Shown here: positions 1 to 6,758 of the stretch, piece by piece | Position numbering within the stretch: the first letter of the stretch is position 1 | Layout: the number at the start of each line of letters is the position of its first letter | From: Clostridiales bacterium | GTDB taxonomy: Bacteria; Bacillota; Clostridia; Oscillospirales; Oscillospiraceae | DNA: 23,284 nucleotides | Assembly (NCBI GenBank): GCA_019421525.1 | Contig: JAHZFC010000013.1 | Coordinates: forward strand, 1 to 23,284 | Direction of reading: 5' to 3' | Notes under the pieces: generated by a model | What the model was told of the DNA's origin: nothing | What the model saw: the letters and a program-made list of their open reading frames with translations, nothing else | Databases searched by the model: none | Made by a program: the position numbers and the translations under genes

Positions 1-14
1 GAAGTTCTAAGGGT

Positions 15-49
15 CCCCGCCGAAGCCCAGCGAAGCGGGTTCGGTGGGG
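15..49. repeat. Strong GC-rich hairpin in gene-free DNA
   Basis: Arms 15-28 and 37-49 pair over 13 positions, with one G-T wobble and one bulged base, around an 8-nt loop. It lies in the 299-bp stretch left of moaA, where I see no credible gene. Neither side carries a clear T-run, so I do not call it a terminator. Function unknown. Confidence 0.5.
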
Positions 50-166
50 AAAGGAGGAGCAAGGGAGCGAACGTGATTTTCGCCGTCAGGCGGAAATGGA
101 GTGGAGCGGACTTTGCGACGACGCGCGGCAGCGGCGCAGGGGTGCCAGACAGTCCTAGTTACCACA

Positions 167-297
167 GCGCCGGTCAATAGGAGAGCGCACCGAAGGGCCA
201 GTCAGCGCTTTTCTTTGGATTTCAAAAACCGTTTCTTTTGGCGCTTACAAAAGAAATGGTTTTTGGTAATTACGTTTCCCAAAGGCGTAGCCTTTGC
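167..297 (+). repeat. Dispersed intergenic repeat, copy A
   Basis: This stretch matches 5376-5505 (inverted) and, in its core, 5908-5990. Shared blocks in order are GCGCCGG, CGCACCGAAG, AGCGCTTTTCTTTGG, a 32-bp core at 228-259 (ACCGTTTCTTTTGGCGC, then CAAAAGAAATGG) and a small closing hairpin at 281-295 (AAAGGC/GCCTTT). A CGCC..CAGGCGGAAA block near 89-105 also resembles a second module seen in the other copies. Short reading frames through it encode a recurring FFWR-Q-KKW-like peptide, which I regard as a by-product of the repeat and not a gene. Confidence 0.75.
223..265. terminator. Bidirectional terminator-like hairpin inside repeat copy A
   Basis: Arms 223-240 and 248-265 form an 18-pair stem with one G-T wobble around a 7-nt loop (GCGCTTA). 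A run of five T's lies in the outer arm on either strand. It sits 35 bp beyond the moaA stop codon and could end the Moco operon. The stem is A/T-rich, so strength is uncertain. Confidence 0.5.
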
Positions 298-299
298 TC

Positions 300-1262
300 C
301 TACCCCCCGATCTGGCTCATGATATGCCGCTCTCCCCCGGCCACCTGGCCCTTTGCGAACTGGTGGGCGGCGGGCTTGTCACGCACCGCCACCAGGATGG
401 CCTCTTCCAGCCCTTCATCCGGGCCGCCCAACAGGGGGCGCAGCCACACCCCCCTGTCGTATTGCAGGCAGGTCTTGAGAAAACCGTTGGCCGTCAGCCG
501 CACCCGGTTGCACCGGTCGCAGAACTGATGGCTCAGGGAGGAGATGAACCCGATCTGCCCCTGGAAGCCGGATGGGGCCACATACCGGCTGGGGCCGCTG
601 CCCAGGTGCCCCTCATAGGGGGCCATGGGCCCGTAGGCCCGCTCCAGCAGGGCCCGCAGCTCGTCCTCCCTCCTGCCGCGGAGGTCTTTGCCCAGGCCGA
701 TGGGCATCAGCTCGATAAAGCGTACCGCCAGGGGGCGGTCCTTGGCCAGCCCCGCCAGCTCCACCAGCTCCTCCTCCGGGGCGATGGGCACGCAGTTGAC
801 CTTTACCGGAAGGCCAGTGGCCAGACAGGCATCGATGGCCGCCACCGTGCGCCCCACCCCCTCCCGGCGGGTGATCTGGCGGAAGGTGATCTCCCGCAGG
901 GTGTCCAGGCTGATGTTCACACCTGTGAGCCCGGCGGCCAGCAGGTCGGGCAGCTGATCTTCCAGCAGGGTGCCGTTGGTGGTGACGGCCACCTCCCGGA
1001 TGCCGTCGATGGCCCTCAGCCCCTCCACCAGGGCGGCCAGCCCCTTTCGGGCCAGGGGCTCGCCCCCGGTGAGGCGGACCTTCCGCACCCCCAGTTTTGC
1101 GAAGATGGACGCCAGCCGGAGGATGTCCTCATACCGGAGGATCTCCTCGTGGGACAGCTGGTCCACCCCCTCCTCCGGCATACAGTAGCGGCACCGAAGG
1201 TTGCACCGGTCGGTCACCGAGATGCGCAGGTAGTCGATGGTCCGTCCAAATCCGTCCTTCAT
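300..1262 (-). CDS. moaA: GTP 3',8-cyclase MoaA
   Basis: Radical SAM enzyme for the first step of molybdenum cofactor synthesis. It turns GTP into 3',8-cyclo-7,8-dihydro-GTP, which MoaC then converts to cyclic pyranopterin monophosphate. The 320-residue protein has the radical SAM cysteines C20, C24 and C27 (CNLRCRYC), the GGEP motif at 66-69, and the MoaA-specific second cluster C248-x2-C251-x13-C265. It ends in Gly-Gly, the conserved C-terminal tail of active MoaA, so it looks complete and functional. The ATG follows AGGAGGTAAGAGG, which overlaps the end of mobB four bases upstream. It is the last gene of the Moco operon. Confidence 0.96.
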   Translation of the reverse strand: MKDGFGRTIDYLRISVTDRCNLRCRYCMPEEGVDQLSHEEILRYEDILRLASIFAKLGVRKVRLTGGEPLARKGLAALVEGLRAIDGIREVAVTTNGTLLEDQLPDLLAAGLTGVNISLDTLREITFRQITRREGVGRTVAAIDACLATGLPVKVNCVPIAPEEELVELAGLAKDRPLAVRFIELMPIGLGKDLRGRREDELRALLERAYGPMAPYEGHLGSGPSRYVAPSGFQGQIGFISSLSHQFCDRCNRVRLTANGFLKTCLQYDRGVWLRPLLGGPDEGLEEAILVAVRDKPAAHQFAKGQVAGGERHIMSQIGG

Positions 1263-1266
1263 CCTC

Positions 1267-1755
1267 TTACCTCCTCTGCGCTATGATCAGATCTGCCATG
1301 GCCTCCACATCCTCCAGCCCCAGCACCGGCACCCCGCCCAGCTCCAGGGGCAGGTCGGTGGCCACCGCCAGCAGGGTGTTTGGGTCGCACACCGGGGCAT
1401 CCGAGTTGCCCGCCCGGACCACTTCGATCTTGGGATAGCTGCTGTCCTTGAACCCCTCCAGCAAGATCACATCCGCCTCCGGGAAGGCGTCGAAAAAGTC
1501 CCGCTCGCACACCCCCTGGGTCTGCCGCACCAGCTGGTAGCGGTATGGGGAGTAGATGGCGTAGCCGCAGGCCCCGGCCTGTCCGAACCGCCAGGAGTCG
1601 GTGCCCGGCACGTCGGGGGTGAAGTCGTGGCCGTCGTGCTTGACCGCCGCCACCTGGAGGCCCCGGCCTGACAGGGTACGGATGAGCTTTTCCATCAGGG
1701 TGGTCTTGCCCGAGTTTTTCACCCCGGAGATGGCCACGATCGCCCTACCCTTCAC
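1267..1755 (-). CDS. mobB: Molybdopterin-guanine dinucleotide biosynthesis protein MobB
   Basis: Small P-loop GTP-binding protein thought to assist MobA in attaching GMP to molybdopterin. The 162-residue length is normal for stand-alone MobB. The Walker A motif GVKNSGKTTL is at 11-20, the family signature GTDSWRFGQAGA at 51-62, and LLEGFKDSSYPKIEVVR at 98-114. The start overlaps the end of moaC by 11 bp, which indicates translational coupling. Its presence with mobA suggests the cell makes a dinucleotide form of the cofactor (MGD or a related form). That last point is inference, since no molybdoenzyme is in the window. Confidence 0.94.
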   Translation of the reverse strand: MKGRAIVAISGVKNSGKTTLMEKLIRTLSGRGLQVAAVKHDGHDFTPDVPGTDSWRFGQAGACGYAIYSPYRYQLVRQTQGVCERDFFDAFPEADVILLEGFKDSSYPKIEVVRAGNSDAPVCDPNTLLAVATDLPLELGGVPVLGLEDVEAMADLIIAQRR

Positions 1756-2224
1756 GGACGAACACCCCCGATTTGCCCCCCTCTTTCCGCATGAGGCGGA
1801 CGTTGGTGATGGTCATGGCCCGGTCCACGGCCTTGCACATGTCGTAGATGGTGAGCAGGGCCACCGATACCCCGGTGAGGGCCTCCATCTCCACTCCGGT
1901 GTTCCCGGTGACCTTGACGGTGCATACCGCCTCCACCTTCCCCTCCCCGGGGAACAGCTGGAAGTCCACCGAGCAGCCGGACACCGCCAGGGGGTGGCAC
2001 ATGGGGATGAGGTCGCTGGTGCGCTTGACCGCCATGATGCCCGCCACCCGGGCCACCCCCAGCACGTCCCCCTTTTTCGCCGTTCCCGTCTGGATCGCGG
2101 TCATCACCGCCTCATTGACCAGGATCTCTCCCCGGGCCTCCGCCACCCGGTGGGTGGCGGCCTTATCTGTCACGTCCACCATGATGGCCTTGCCCTGGGC
2201 GTCAAAGTGATTGAATCCGTTCAT
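1745..2224 (-). CDS. moaC: Cyclic pyranopterin monophosphate synthase MoaC
   Basis: Converts the MoaA product to cyclic pyranopterin monophosphate. The protein has 159 residues, the usual MoaC length. Family motifs visible are MVDVTDKA near 15-22, GVARVAGIMAVKRTSDLIP followed by MCHPL at about 56-79, VEMEALTGVSVALLTIYDMC at 111-130 and the KSG near the C-terminus. I set the start at the ATG at 2224, giving MNGFNHFD; the frame stays open much further upstream, but that extension is out-of-frame moeA. The start overlaps the moeA stop as ATGA. Confidence 0.95.
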   Translation of the reverse strand: MNGFNHFDAQGKAIMVDVTDKAATHRVAEARGEILVNEAVMTAIQTGTAKKGDVLGVARVAGIMAVKRTSDLIPMCHPLAVSGCSVDFQLFPGEGKVEAVCTVKVTGNTGVEMEALTGVSVALLTIYDMCKAVDRAMTITNVRLMRKEGGKSGVFVREG

Positions 2225-3426
2225 AACAACACCGCCTTGATGATGGTCCCCGCCTCCAGGGGCGGGGAGCCCGCCGGGATGTCCACCAGGCAGTTGCACC
2301 CCACCTGGGAGCGCAGCTGGCCGGAGGAGTGGCCCTCCGGCAGCGTGACCGCCCCGTCCCGATAGATGCCCCGGACGAACCGCCGGCCTCCGCTGGCCTT
2401 GGGGAAGGGGGTGGCCAGGGGGGCGGACACCGTCACCGGCGCCCAGTCCCGCTGCCCGGCCAGAGCGGCCAGCATGGGCTGGGCCAGCAGCTCGAAGGTG
2501 GCCGCCGCCGCGAAGGGGTTGCCCGACAGGGAGAGCACCGGCTTGCCCTCCAGCAGGGAGAACATCAGCGGCGTGCCCGGCTTCAGTTTGACCCGCCAGA
2601 ACAGCCGCTCCGCCCCGGCCAGGGGCAGGGCCTGATGAAAAATATCCTTCTCCCCCACCGACACGCCGCCGGTGGTGATGACGCAGTCGAACCGGCGCGT
2701 CCCTTCCTTCAGCCCGTCTTCCACCGCCTGGGGGTCGTCCGGCCACCAGACCGTATCACAGCCGATCCCCAGCTGACGGCACCGGGCGGCCAGCTGGGGC
2801 AGGTTGGAGTTGTAGATCTGTCCGGGCTTCAGGGCTTCCCCCGGCTGGGCCAGCTCGTCCCCGGTGCCTGCCAGCAGCACCCGGGGCTTGGGATGGGCGG
2901 CGAGGGGCTGCTCCCACAGCCCGGCTCCGGCCAGCACACCCAGGGCGGCGGCGTCCATCACTGTGCCGGCAGCGAGCAGGACGGAGCCCTTCTGGTAGTC
3001 CTCCCCGGCAAAGCAGTAGTTCTCGTGGCGGCGCAGCTCCTGATAGACCTGGACACAGGGCTGGCCCTGGTCGGTGTCCTCCTGGCGGATGACGCAGTCC
3101 GCCCCCGCCGGGATAGGCGCACCCGTCATGATGCGCGCACACTGGCCGGGCCGGACCGTCGCCTGGGGCCAGCCCCCGGCGTACACCGTGTCCACCACCT
3201 CCAACCGGGCCGGGTGGTCCCGGTCCGCTCCCCGGGTGTCGGCGGCGATGAGGGCGTAGCCGTCCAGGGGGGAGCGGTCAAAGGGGGGCTGGTCCATGGG
3301 GGCGGCCAGATCCTCCGCCAGCACCCGGTCCAGCAGCTCCGCTCCCACAGCCCGCTCCGGCGGCAGGGGGGCGGTGTGCTCCCGGATGAGGGAGACGGCC
3401 TCCTCCAGACTGATGCCTGTTTTCAC
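2221..3426 (-). CDS. moeA: Molybdopterin molybdenumtransferase MoeA
   Basis: Inserts molybdate into adenylylated molybdopterin to give Moco. The 401-residue protein shows the MoeA domain order: N-terminal motif PPFDRSPLDGYA at 47-58, TGAPIPAGAD at 101-110, the Mog-like molybdopterin-binding motif TTGGVSVGEKD at 251-261, LSLSGNPFAAA near 295, and a C-terminal beta domain. It starts 3 bp after the stop of the Mog/MoeA-like gene and overlaps moaC by 4 bp. Two MoeA-type proteins in one operon could mean separate molybdenum and tungsten insertion, or one adenylyltransferase plus one transferase. The sequence alone does not decide. Confidence 0.95.
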   Translation of the reverse strand: MKTGISLEEAVSLIREHTAPLPPERAVGAELLDRVLAEDLAAPMDQPPFDRSPLDGYALIAADTRGADRDHPARLEVVDTVYAGGWPQATVRPGQCARIMTGAPIPAGADCVIRQEDTDQGQPCVQVYQELRRHENYCFAGEDYQKGSVLLAAGTVMDAAALGVLAGAGLWEQPLAAHPKPRVLLAGTGDELAQPGEALKPGQIYNSNLPQLAARCRQLGIGCDTVWWPDDPQAVEDGLKEGTRRFDCVITTGGVSVGEKDIFHQALPLAGAERLFWRVKLKPGTPLMFSLLEGKPVLSLSGNPFAAAATFELLAQPMLAALAGQRDWAPVTVSAPLATPFPKASGGRRFVRGIYRDGAVTLPEGHSSGQLRSQVGCNCLVDIPAGSPPLEAGTIIKAVLL

Positions 3427-3429
3427 CCT

Positions 3430-4455
3430 TCACGCCCCCTTTCCAAAGGGGCAGATGGGATAGCGGCAGTCCTGGCAGCCCAGGCAAAGCCCGCCGTGGC
3501 CCAGCCCCACCAGCTCCGCCCGGGTCACGGGCAGAGCGGCGGCCAGCCGGGGCAGCACCAGGTCGAAGATGGTGGCCTTGGCGTACATCACGCAGCCGGG
3601 CAGGCCGCACACCGGCGTGCCCTTCAGATAGCTGAGCAGGAACATGGCCCCTGGGAGCACCGGGGCCCCGTAGGTGACGATCTCCGCCCCGGTGTCCTTG
3701 ATGGCGCCGGGGGTGCGGTCGTCGGGGTCCACGCTCATCCCCCCGGTGCACAGCACCAGGTCCACCCCCGCCGCCTGATAGTCCAGGATGGCCTGGGTGA
3801 TGGCCGCCCGGTCGTCCCCCGGAGCGCACTCCATGGTGACCGTGATGCCGTACTGGGCCAGCTTGGCCTTGACCACCGGGGAGAACTGGTCCTGGATGAG
3901 GCCCTTTTGCACCTCCCCGCCGGTGACCACCAGGCCGCAGGTGCGGAGCACATAGGGGTGGAGGGACAAAATGGGCCCGCCCCCGCCCGCAGCCGCCTCG
4001 GCGGCCCGCACCTTGTCCTCCGCGATCACCAGGGGGATCACCCGCATCCCCGCCAGCTTGTCCCCCGCCTTCACGGGGGTGTTGGTGTGCCGGGTGGCGA
4101 TCATCAGCTCCTCCTGGCTGTTGACGGCGTACAGCCGCTCCACATCCACCCGGAACAGGCCGTCCCGCTCCGCCCTCAGCTCGATCTTGCCCTCCTTGGG
4201 CTCCGTGGCGGTCATATGCTCCCCCTGGCACAGGGCCCGCAGGCGCTCCGCCCCCTCGTCCTCGTGGAGCATCCCCGGCTCCTTTTCCCAGACGTACAGG
4301 TTCTCCTTGCCCATGCTCAGCAGCACCGGGATGTCCTCTGCCGTCACCATATGTCCCTTGCGGAACCGGGCATCCTTGATGACGCCGGGGATGATCTGGG
4401 TCATGTCGTGGCACAGCACATGGCCTACCGCGTCCTCGGTCTTGACCAGCTTCAT
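3430..4455 (-). CDS. Molybdopterin-binding (Mog/MoeA-like) protein with C-terminal Cys cluster
   Basis: The first gene after the riboswitch-like leader encodes 341 residues. The second half resembles the MoaB/Mog molybdopterin-binding fold: LVVTGGEV near 175-182, LCTGGMSVDPDD at 235-246 and GLPGCV near 284-289, which replaces the GNP of MoeA. The first half is unlike the MoeA N-terminal region and may be a separate substrate or partner domain. The C-terminal end has C324-x2-C327-x2-C330-x4-C335, a spacing suggestive of a metal or Fe-S site, which MoeA and Mog lack. It may supply the adenylyltransferase (Mog) step, since no separate mog gene is seen. That role is inferred. The ATG follows GGAGAATGGAGG. 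Confidence 0.82.
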   Translation of the reverse strand: MKLVKTEDAVGHVLCHDMTQIIPGVIKDARFRKGHMVTAEDIPVLLSMGKENLYVWEKEPGMLHEDEGAERLRALCQGEHMTATEPKEGKIELRAERDGLFRVDVERLYAVNSQEELMIATRHTNTPVKAGDKLAGMRVIPLVIAEDKVRAAEAAAGGGGPILSLHPYVLRTCGLVVTGGEVQKGLIQDQFSPVVKAKLAQYGITVTMECAPGDDRAAITQAILDYQAAGVDLVLCTGGMSVDPDDRTPGAIKDTGAEIVTYGAPVLPGAMFLLSYLKGTPVCGLPGCVMYAKATIFDLVLPRLAAALPVTRAELVGLGHGGLCLGCQDCRYPICPFGKGA

Positions 4456-4479
4456 GTCGTTTCCTCCATTCTCCTACTG

Positions 4480-4511
4480 AAAAACGGCCCTGCCCAAAAG
4501 AGCAGGACCGT
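4480..4511 (-). terminator. Intrinsic terminator of the Moco leader
   Basis: Read on the minus strand, ACGGTCCTGC pairs with GCAGGGCCGT over ten positions with one wobble, followed at once by four T's. It sits about 20 bp before the ribosome binding site of the first structural gene. That is where a transcription-terminating riboswitch places its expression platform. The 3' arm (CCTGCCC on the plus strand, 4489-4495) can pair instead with 4607-4613 in the aptamer P1 strand. Confidence 0.8.
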
Positions 4512-4625
4512 CCAAACGCATCGGTATTCCTGACCCTTTTCAGCAAGGAAGGCGGCGCCGTTTCCCGCGCCGCCCCGGTCCGGCCGCCATAGTAACGACC
4601 GTAGGCGGGCAGGACTCGGATCATA
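4512..4625 (-). promoter_or_regulatory. Candidate Moco riboswitch aptamer
   Basis: Structured leader between mobA and the next Moco gene. On the minus strand P1 is TCCTG (4614-4610) with CAGGA (4532-4528). P2 is CCG/CGG (4608-4606 with 4586-4584), continuing into CCTACG (4605-4600) and TATGG (4591-4587), close to the 11-nt tetraloop receptor CCUAAG/UAUGG. P3 is an 8-bp stem (4574-4567 with 4558-4551) with GAAA in its loop. As I recall, the Moco RNA family has a GNRA tetraloop and receptor, and a P3 that is missing in tungsten-associated variants. Location and parts fit, but no covariance-model search was done. Confidence 0.68.
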
Positions 4626-4636
4626 TATTTATCTTT

Positions 4637-4665
4637 AGTATACGGATATTTGCGCCAGAATACAA
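4637..4665 (-). promoter_or_regulatory. Promoter of the riboswitch-controlled Moco operon
   Basis: On the minus strand, TTGTAT, 17 nt, TATACT. It lies in the gap after mobA and about 20 bp upstream of the structured leader, giving a leader of about 175 nt. The main operon can therefore be transcribed separately from mobA. Confidence 0.75.
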
Positions 4666-4693
4666 GGGGGCACCGCCGGGGTGGATACAATTT

Positions 4694-5287
4694 TCACCTC
4701 TTCCGGTCACAACCAAACGTCCCTCCGGCCCGCTCCAGCTCTTCCGGCGTGTTCAGATTGCGGAAGGGGTCCGGGTCCGCCGCGGGCAGGTACACCGTCT
4801 CCACCCGGTCCAGCAGGGCCCGCAGCTTGTTGTTCCCCTCCTCCAGCAGCGTCTCCGCCGCCGCCAGGCAGGTCGTCCGGTACAGCCCGAACAGGGGCTG
4901 GGGCCGCCCGTCCAGGGTGTAGACGCAGGCGTTCGCCCCCCCGATGGCGTTCAGCAGGCCATCCGCCAGGGCCGGTGTGAGAAAAGGGCTGTCCACCGCC
5001 GCCAGCAGGAGCAGCGGCGTGGGGCAGGCCCACAGCCCGGCGTGGAGCCCGCCCAGCGGTCCCCGCTCCGGGTACCGGTCCACCACAGCGCAGCTCCCCG
5101 CCGGGGCCAGCGCCCGCCGCGCCTCGCTCCCCACCGACAGCTGGAGCCCGGCGCCATAGCCTTTCCAGGTCTCCACCGCCCGGTCCAGCAGGGTGCGTCC
5201 CCCCAGCTCCACCAGGGCCTTGTCCCTGCCCATCCGGGTGGACTTGCCCCCCAGCATGATCTGGACGGTCACGTCCTTATGTCCCAT
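4694..5287 (-). CDS. mobA: Molybdenum cofactor guanylyltransferase MobA
   Basis: Transfers GMP from GTP to molybdopterin, giving the guanine dinucleotide cofactor. The 197-residue protein has the nucleotidyltransferase motif LGGKSTRMGRDK at 12-23, RGPLGGLHAGL at 75-85 and VDSPF at 98-102, where most MobA proteins have DMPF. The reading frame stays open 57 codons further upstream, through repeat DNA. I place the start at the ATG at 5287, because AAGGTGA lies 5 nt upstream and the family homology begins there. It is the only Moco gene upstream of the riboswitch-like leader. I see no clear promoter of its own in the repeat-rich DNA before it. Confidence 0.92.
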   Translation of the reverse strand: MGHKDVTVQIMLGGKSTRMGRDKALVELGGRTLLDRAVETWKGYGAGLQLSVGSEARRALAPAGSCAVVDRYPERGPLGGLHAGLWACPTPLLLLAAVDSPFLTPALADGLLNAIGGANACVYTLDGRPQPLFGLYRTTCLAAAETLLEEGNNKLRALLDRVETVYLPAADPDPFRNLNTPEELERAGGTFGCDRKR

Positions 5288-5340
5288 AGCAGTCACCTTC
5301 TCTCGTTCGCCCCGGCGGGGGCAAAGTCTCGCCTTGCGGC

Positions 5341-5370
5341 GCCTTCTTTTCGCCCGGGCGAAAAGAAGGC
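5341..5370. repeat. Perfect 30-bp palindrome, module 2 of the repeat family
   Basis: The arm GCCTTCTTTTCGCCC at 5341-5355 is followed directly by its exact reverse complement. Read on the minus strand it continues into GCGCCGCAAGGCGAGAC, which resembles the DNA after the 5834-5859 hairpin. It lies 54 bp upstream of the mobA start and could act as a terminator or processing hairpin there. Confidence 0.75.
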
Positions 5371-5375
5371 AAAAA

Positions 5376-5505
5376 CCAAGAGCTAACGCCCTTGGGAATG
5401 TTTTTTCCCGACCCCATTTCTTTTGCCAGCGCCAAAAGAAACGGTGTCGGACTGCCAAAGAAAAGCGCTCACCATGCTTCGGTGCGTCCTTCTATTCGCC
5501 GGCGC
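5376..5505 (-). repeat. Dispersed intergenic repeat, copy B (inverted)
   Basis: The reverse complement matches copy A from GCGCCGG through CGCACCGAAG, GAGCGCTTTTCTTTGG, the 32-bp core (plus-strand 5414-5445) and a closing hairpin at 5376-5395 (CCAAG/CTTGG). The palindromic module at 5341-5370 follows the core in this orientation, whereas in copy C it precedes it. Confidence 0.75.
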
Positions 5506-5532
5506 ATGAAATCAGGAGACACGAAACGCTGC

Positions 5533-5669
5533 TTTCCGCTGCCGCTCCATCGTACTGGCTTACAGTGCGGCAGACTACCAGGCAGCGCCTATCCCGGCCC
5601 ATACTGTGACTAGGCGTGCCCCGTAGGCCCGACAATTTACCGCGCCTGCCAGCAGAGCGGCAGCGGAAA
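5533..5669. repeat. 137-bp segment bounded by 15-bp perfect inverted repeats
   Basis: TTTCCGCTGCCGCTC at 5533-5547 is the exact reverse complement of 5655-5669. The interior has no convincing gene, and no target-site duplication is visible outside the repeats. It could be a miniature mobile element or part of the repeat family, since a GCGGCAGCGG block also occurs upstream of copy A. The 5288-5993 gap otherwise holds only repeats, palindromes and GC-rich hairpins. Confidence 0.45.
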
Positions 5670-5833
5670 ATAGTGGCTTTGAGTATCAGCTTACCCCAAC
5701 GCCGGACGGGATGTGGAGCAGTCCTTATCCTGCTCCCCCGTAAAACCGGGGTCCGGGGGTACAGGCGCTTGGAACGAGAGCGCGCCCTTGGCGCTTGAAG
5801 TTCCTCCGCGCCTGACCCCCGGCGCATTTTTGC

Positions 5834-5859
5834 TTCCTTTTTGTGCGGGCAAAAAGGAA
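5834..5859. repeat. Module-2 hairpin of the repeat family
   Basis: TTCCTTTTTG at 5834-5843 and CAAAAAGGAA at 5850-5859 are perfect inverted arms around TGCGGG. The next 35 bp, starting with CTCGCCGCCAGGCGAAACC, resemble the DNA beside the palindrome at 5341-5370. This hairpin precedes copy C of the core. Confidence 0.6.
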
Positions 5860-5907
5860 CTCGCCGCCAGGCGAAACCTGGCCCCGGAAAGCCGGGACGG
5901 CTTTTCC

Positions 5908-5990
5908 ACCGTTTCTTTTGGCGCATACAAAAGAAATGGTCTTTGGAAAATCTGTCCCTATGGCAAACCGGCTCAAGGGCGCCAGCCCTT
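5908..5990 (+). repeat. Dispersed intergenic repeat, copy C
   Basis: The 32-bp core at 5908-5939 differs from copy A at one position in the loop. It is followed by CTTTGG and a closing hairpin at 5975-5990 (AAGGGC/GCCCTT). The upstream half found in copies A and B (CGCACCGAAG and beyond) is absent and replaced by module 2. Confidence 0.75.
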
Positions 5991-5993
5991 AAC

Positions 5994-6029
5994 AAAAAGT
6001 ATAGCACACCCTTTCCGGGTGTGCTATAC
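5994..6029 (-). terminator. Terminator of the amino acid ABC operon
   Basis: GTATAGCACACCC at 5999-6011 pairs perfectly with 6017-6029 around a 5-nt loop. On the minus strand it is followed by TTTTTGTT. It lies 6 bp beyond the ATPase stop codon. A clear rho-independent terminator. Confidence 0.92.
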
Positions 6030-6035
6030 CGATCT

Positions 6036-6758
6036 TTATAAGACCTTGGACAAAAAGTCGATGGTGCGCTGCTCCCTGGGGTGGGCGAAGAACTCGTCGG
6101 GCTCGTTCTGCTCCAGGATGTGGCCCCCGTCCATGAACAGCACCCGGGTGCCCACCTCCCGGGCAAAGCCCATCTCGTGGGTGACCACCACCATGGTCAT
6201 GCCCTCCTGGGCCAGCTCCTTCATGACCTGAAGCACTTCGCCCACCATCTCCGGGTCCAGGGCGGAGGTGGGCTCGTCAAAGAGCATCACCTTGGGCCGC
6301 ATGGCCATGGCCCGGACGATGGCGATTCGCTGCTTCTGCCCGCCGGACAGCTGGGCGGGGTAGGCGTCCGCCTTGTCCTCCAGCCCCACCCGGCGCAGCA
6401 GCTTCTCCGCCTCCGCCTCGGCCTCCTCCTTCGTCATCAGCCCGGTGCGGATGGGGGCCAGGGTGATGTTGCGCCGCACGGTCATGTTGGGGAACAGGTT
6501 GAAGTGCTGGAACACCATGCCCATCTGGCGGCGCACCGCGTCGATGTCCACCTTGGGGTCGGTGATGACGGTGCCGTCAAAGGTGATGGTGCCGGAGGTG
6601 GGGGTCTCCAGCAGGTTCAGGCACCGGAGGAAGGTGGATTTCCCCGAGCCGGACGGGCCGATGATGACCACCTTTTCCCCTTCCTCGATATGCTCGGAGA
6701 TGTCGTCCAGCACCAGGTTGCTCCCGAAGGATTTGCTCAGATGTTCAACGTCGATCAC
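6036..6758 (-). CDS. Polar amino acid ABC transporter ATP-binding protein (GlnQ-like)
   Basis: Cytoplasmic ATPase that powers the adjacent amino acid permease. The 240-residue single nucleotide-binding domain has Walker A GPSGSGKS at 34-41, a Q-loop in MGMVFQ, the signature LSGGQKQR near 136-143 and Walker B VMLFDEP followed by TSALDP. These match the GlnQ/HisP family. The start is GTG at 6758, preceded by AAAGGAGG ten nt upstream. It overlaps the permease by 14 bp, so the two are translationally coupled. Substrate specificity is set by the binding protein. Confidence 0.93.
   Translation of the reverse strand: MIDVEHLSKSFGSNLVLDDISEHIEEGEKVVIIGPSGSGKSTFLRCLNLLETPTSGTITFDGTVITDPKVDIDAVRRQMGMVFQHFNLFPNMTVRRNITLAPIRTGLMTKEEAEAEAEKLLRRVGLEDKADAYPAQLSGGQKQRIAIVRAMAMRPKVMLFDEPTSALDPEMVGEVLQVMKELAQEGMTMVVVTHEMGFAREVGTRVLFMDGGHILEQNEPDEFFAHPREQRTIDFLSKVL

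Noticed and set aside
294..1286. Long open reading frame on the plus strand, antisense to moaA (about 330 codons)
   Set aside because: GC-rich third positions of moaA keep the opposite frame open. The translation is low-complexity and resembles nothing, while moaA on the other strand has all family motifs.
5841..6041. Short frames encoding FFWR-Q-KKW-like peptides in the repeats
   Set aside because: The same peptide appears wherever the 32-bp core repeats, in either orientation, with no consistent ribosome binding site. It is a by-product of the repeat.
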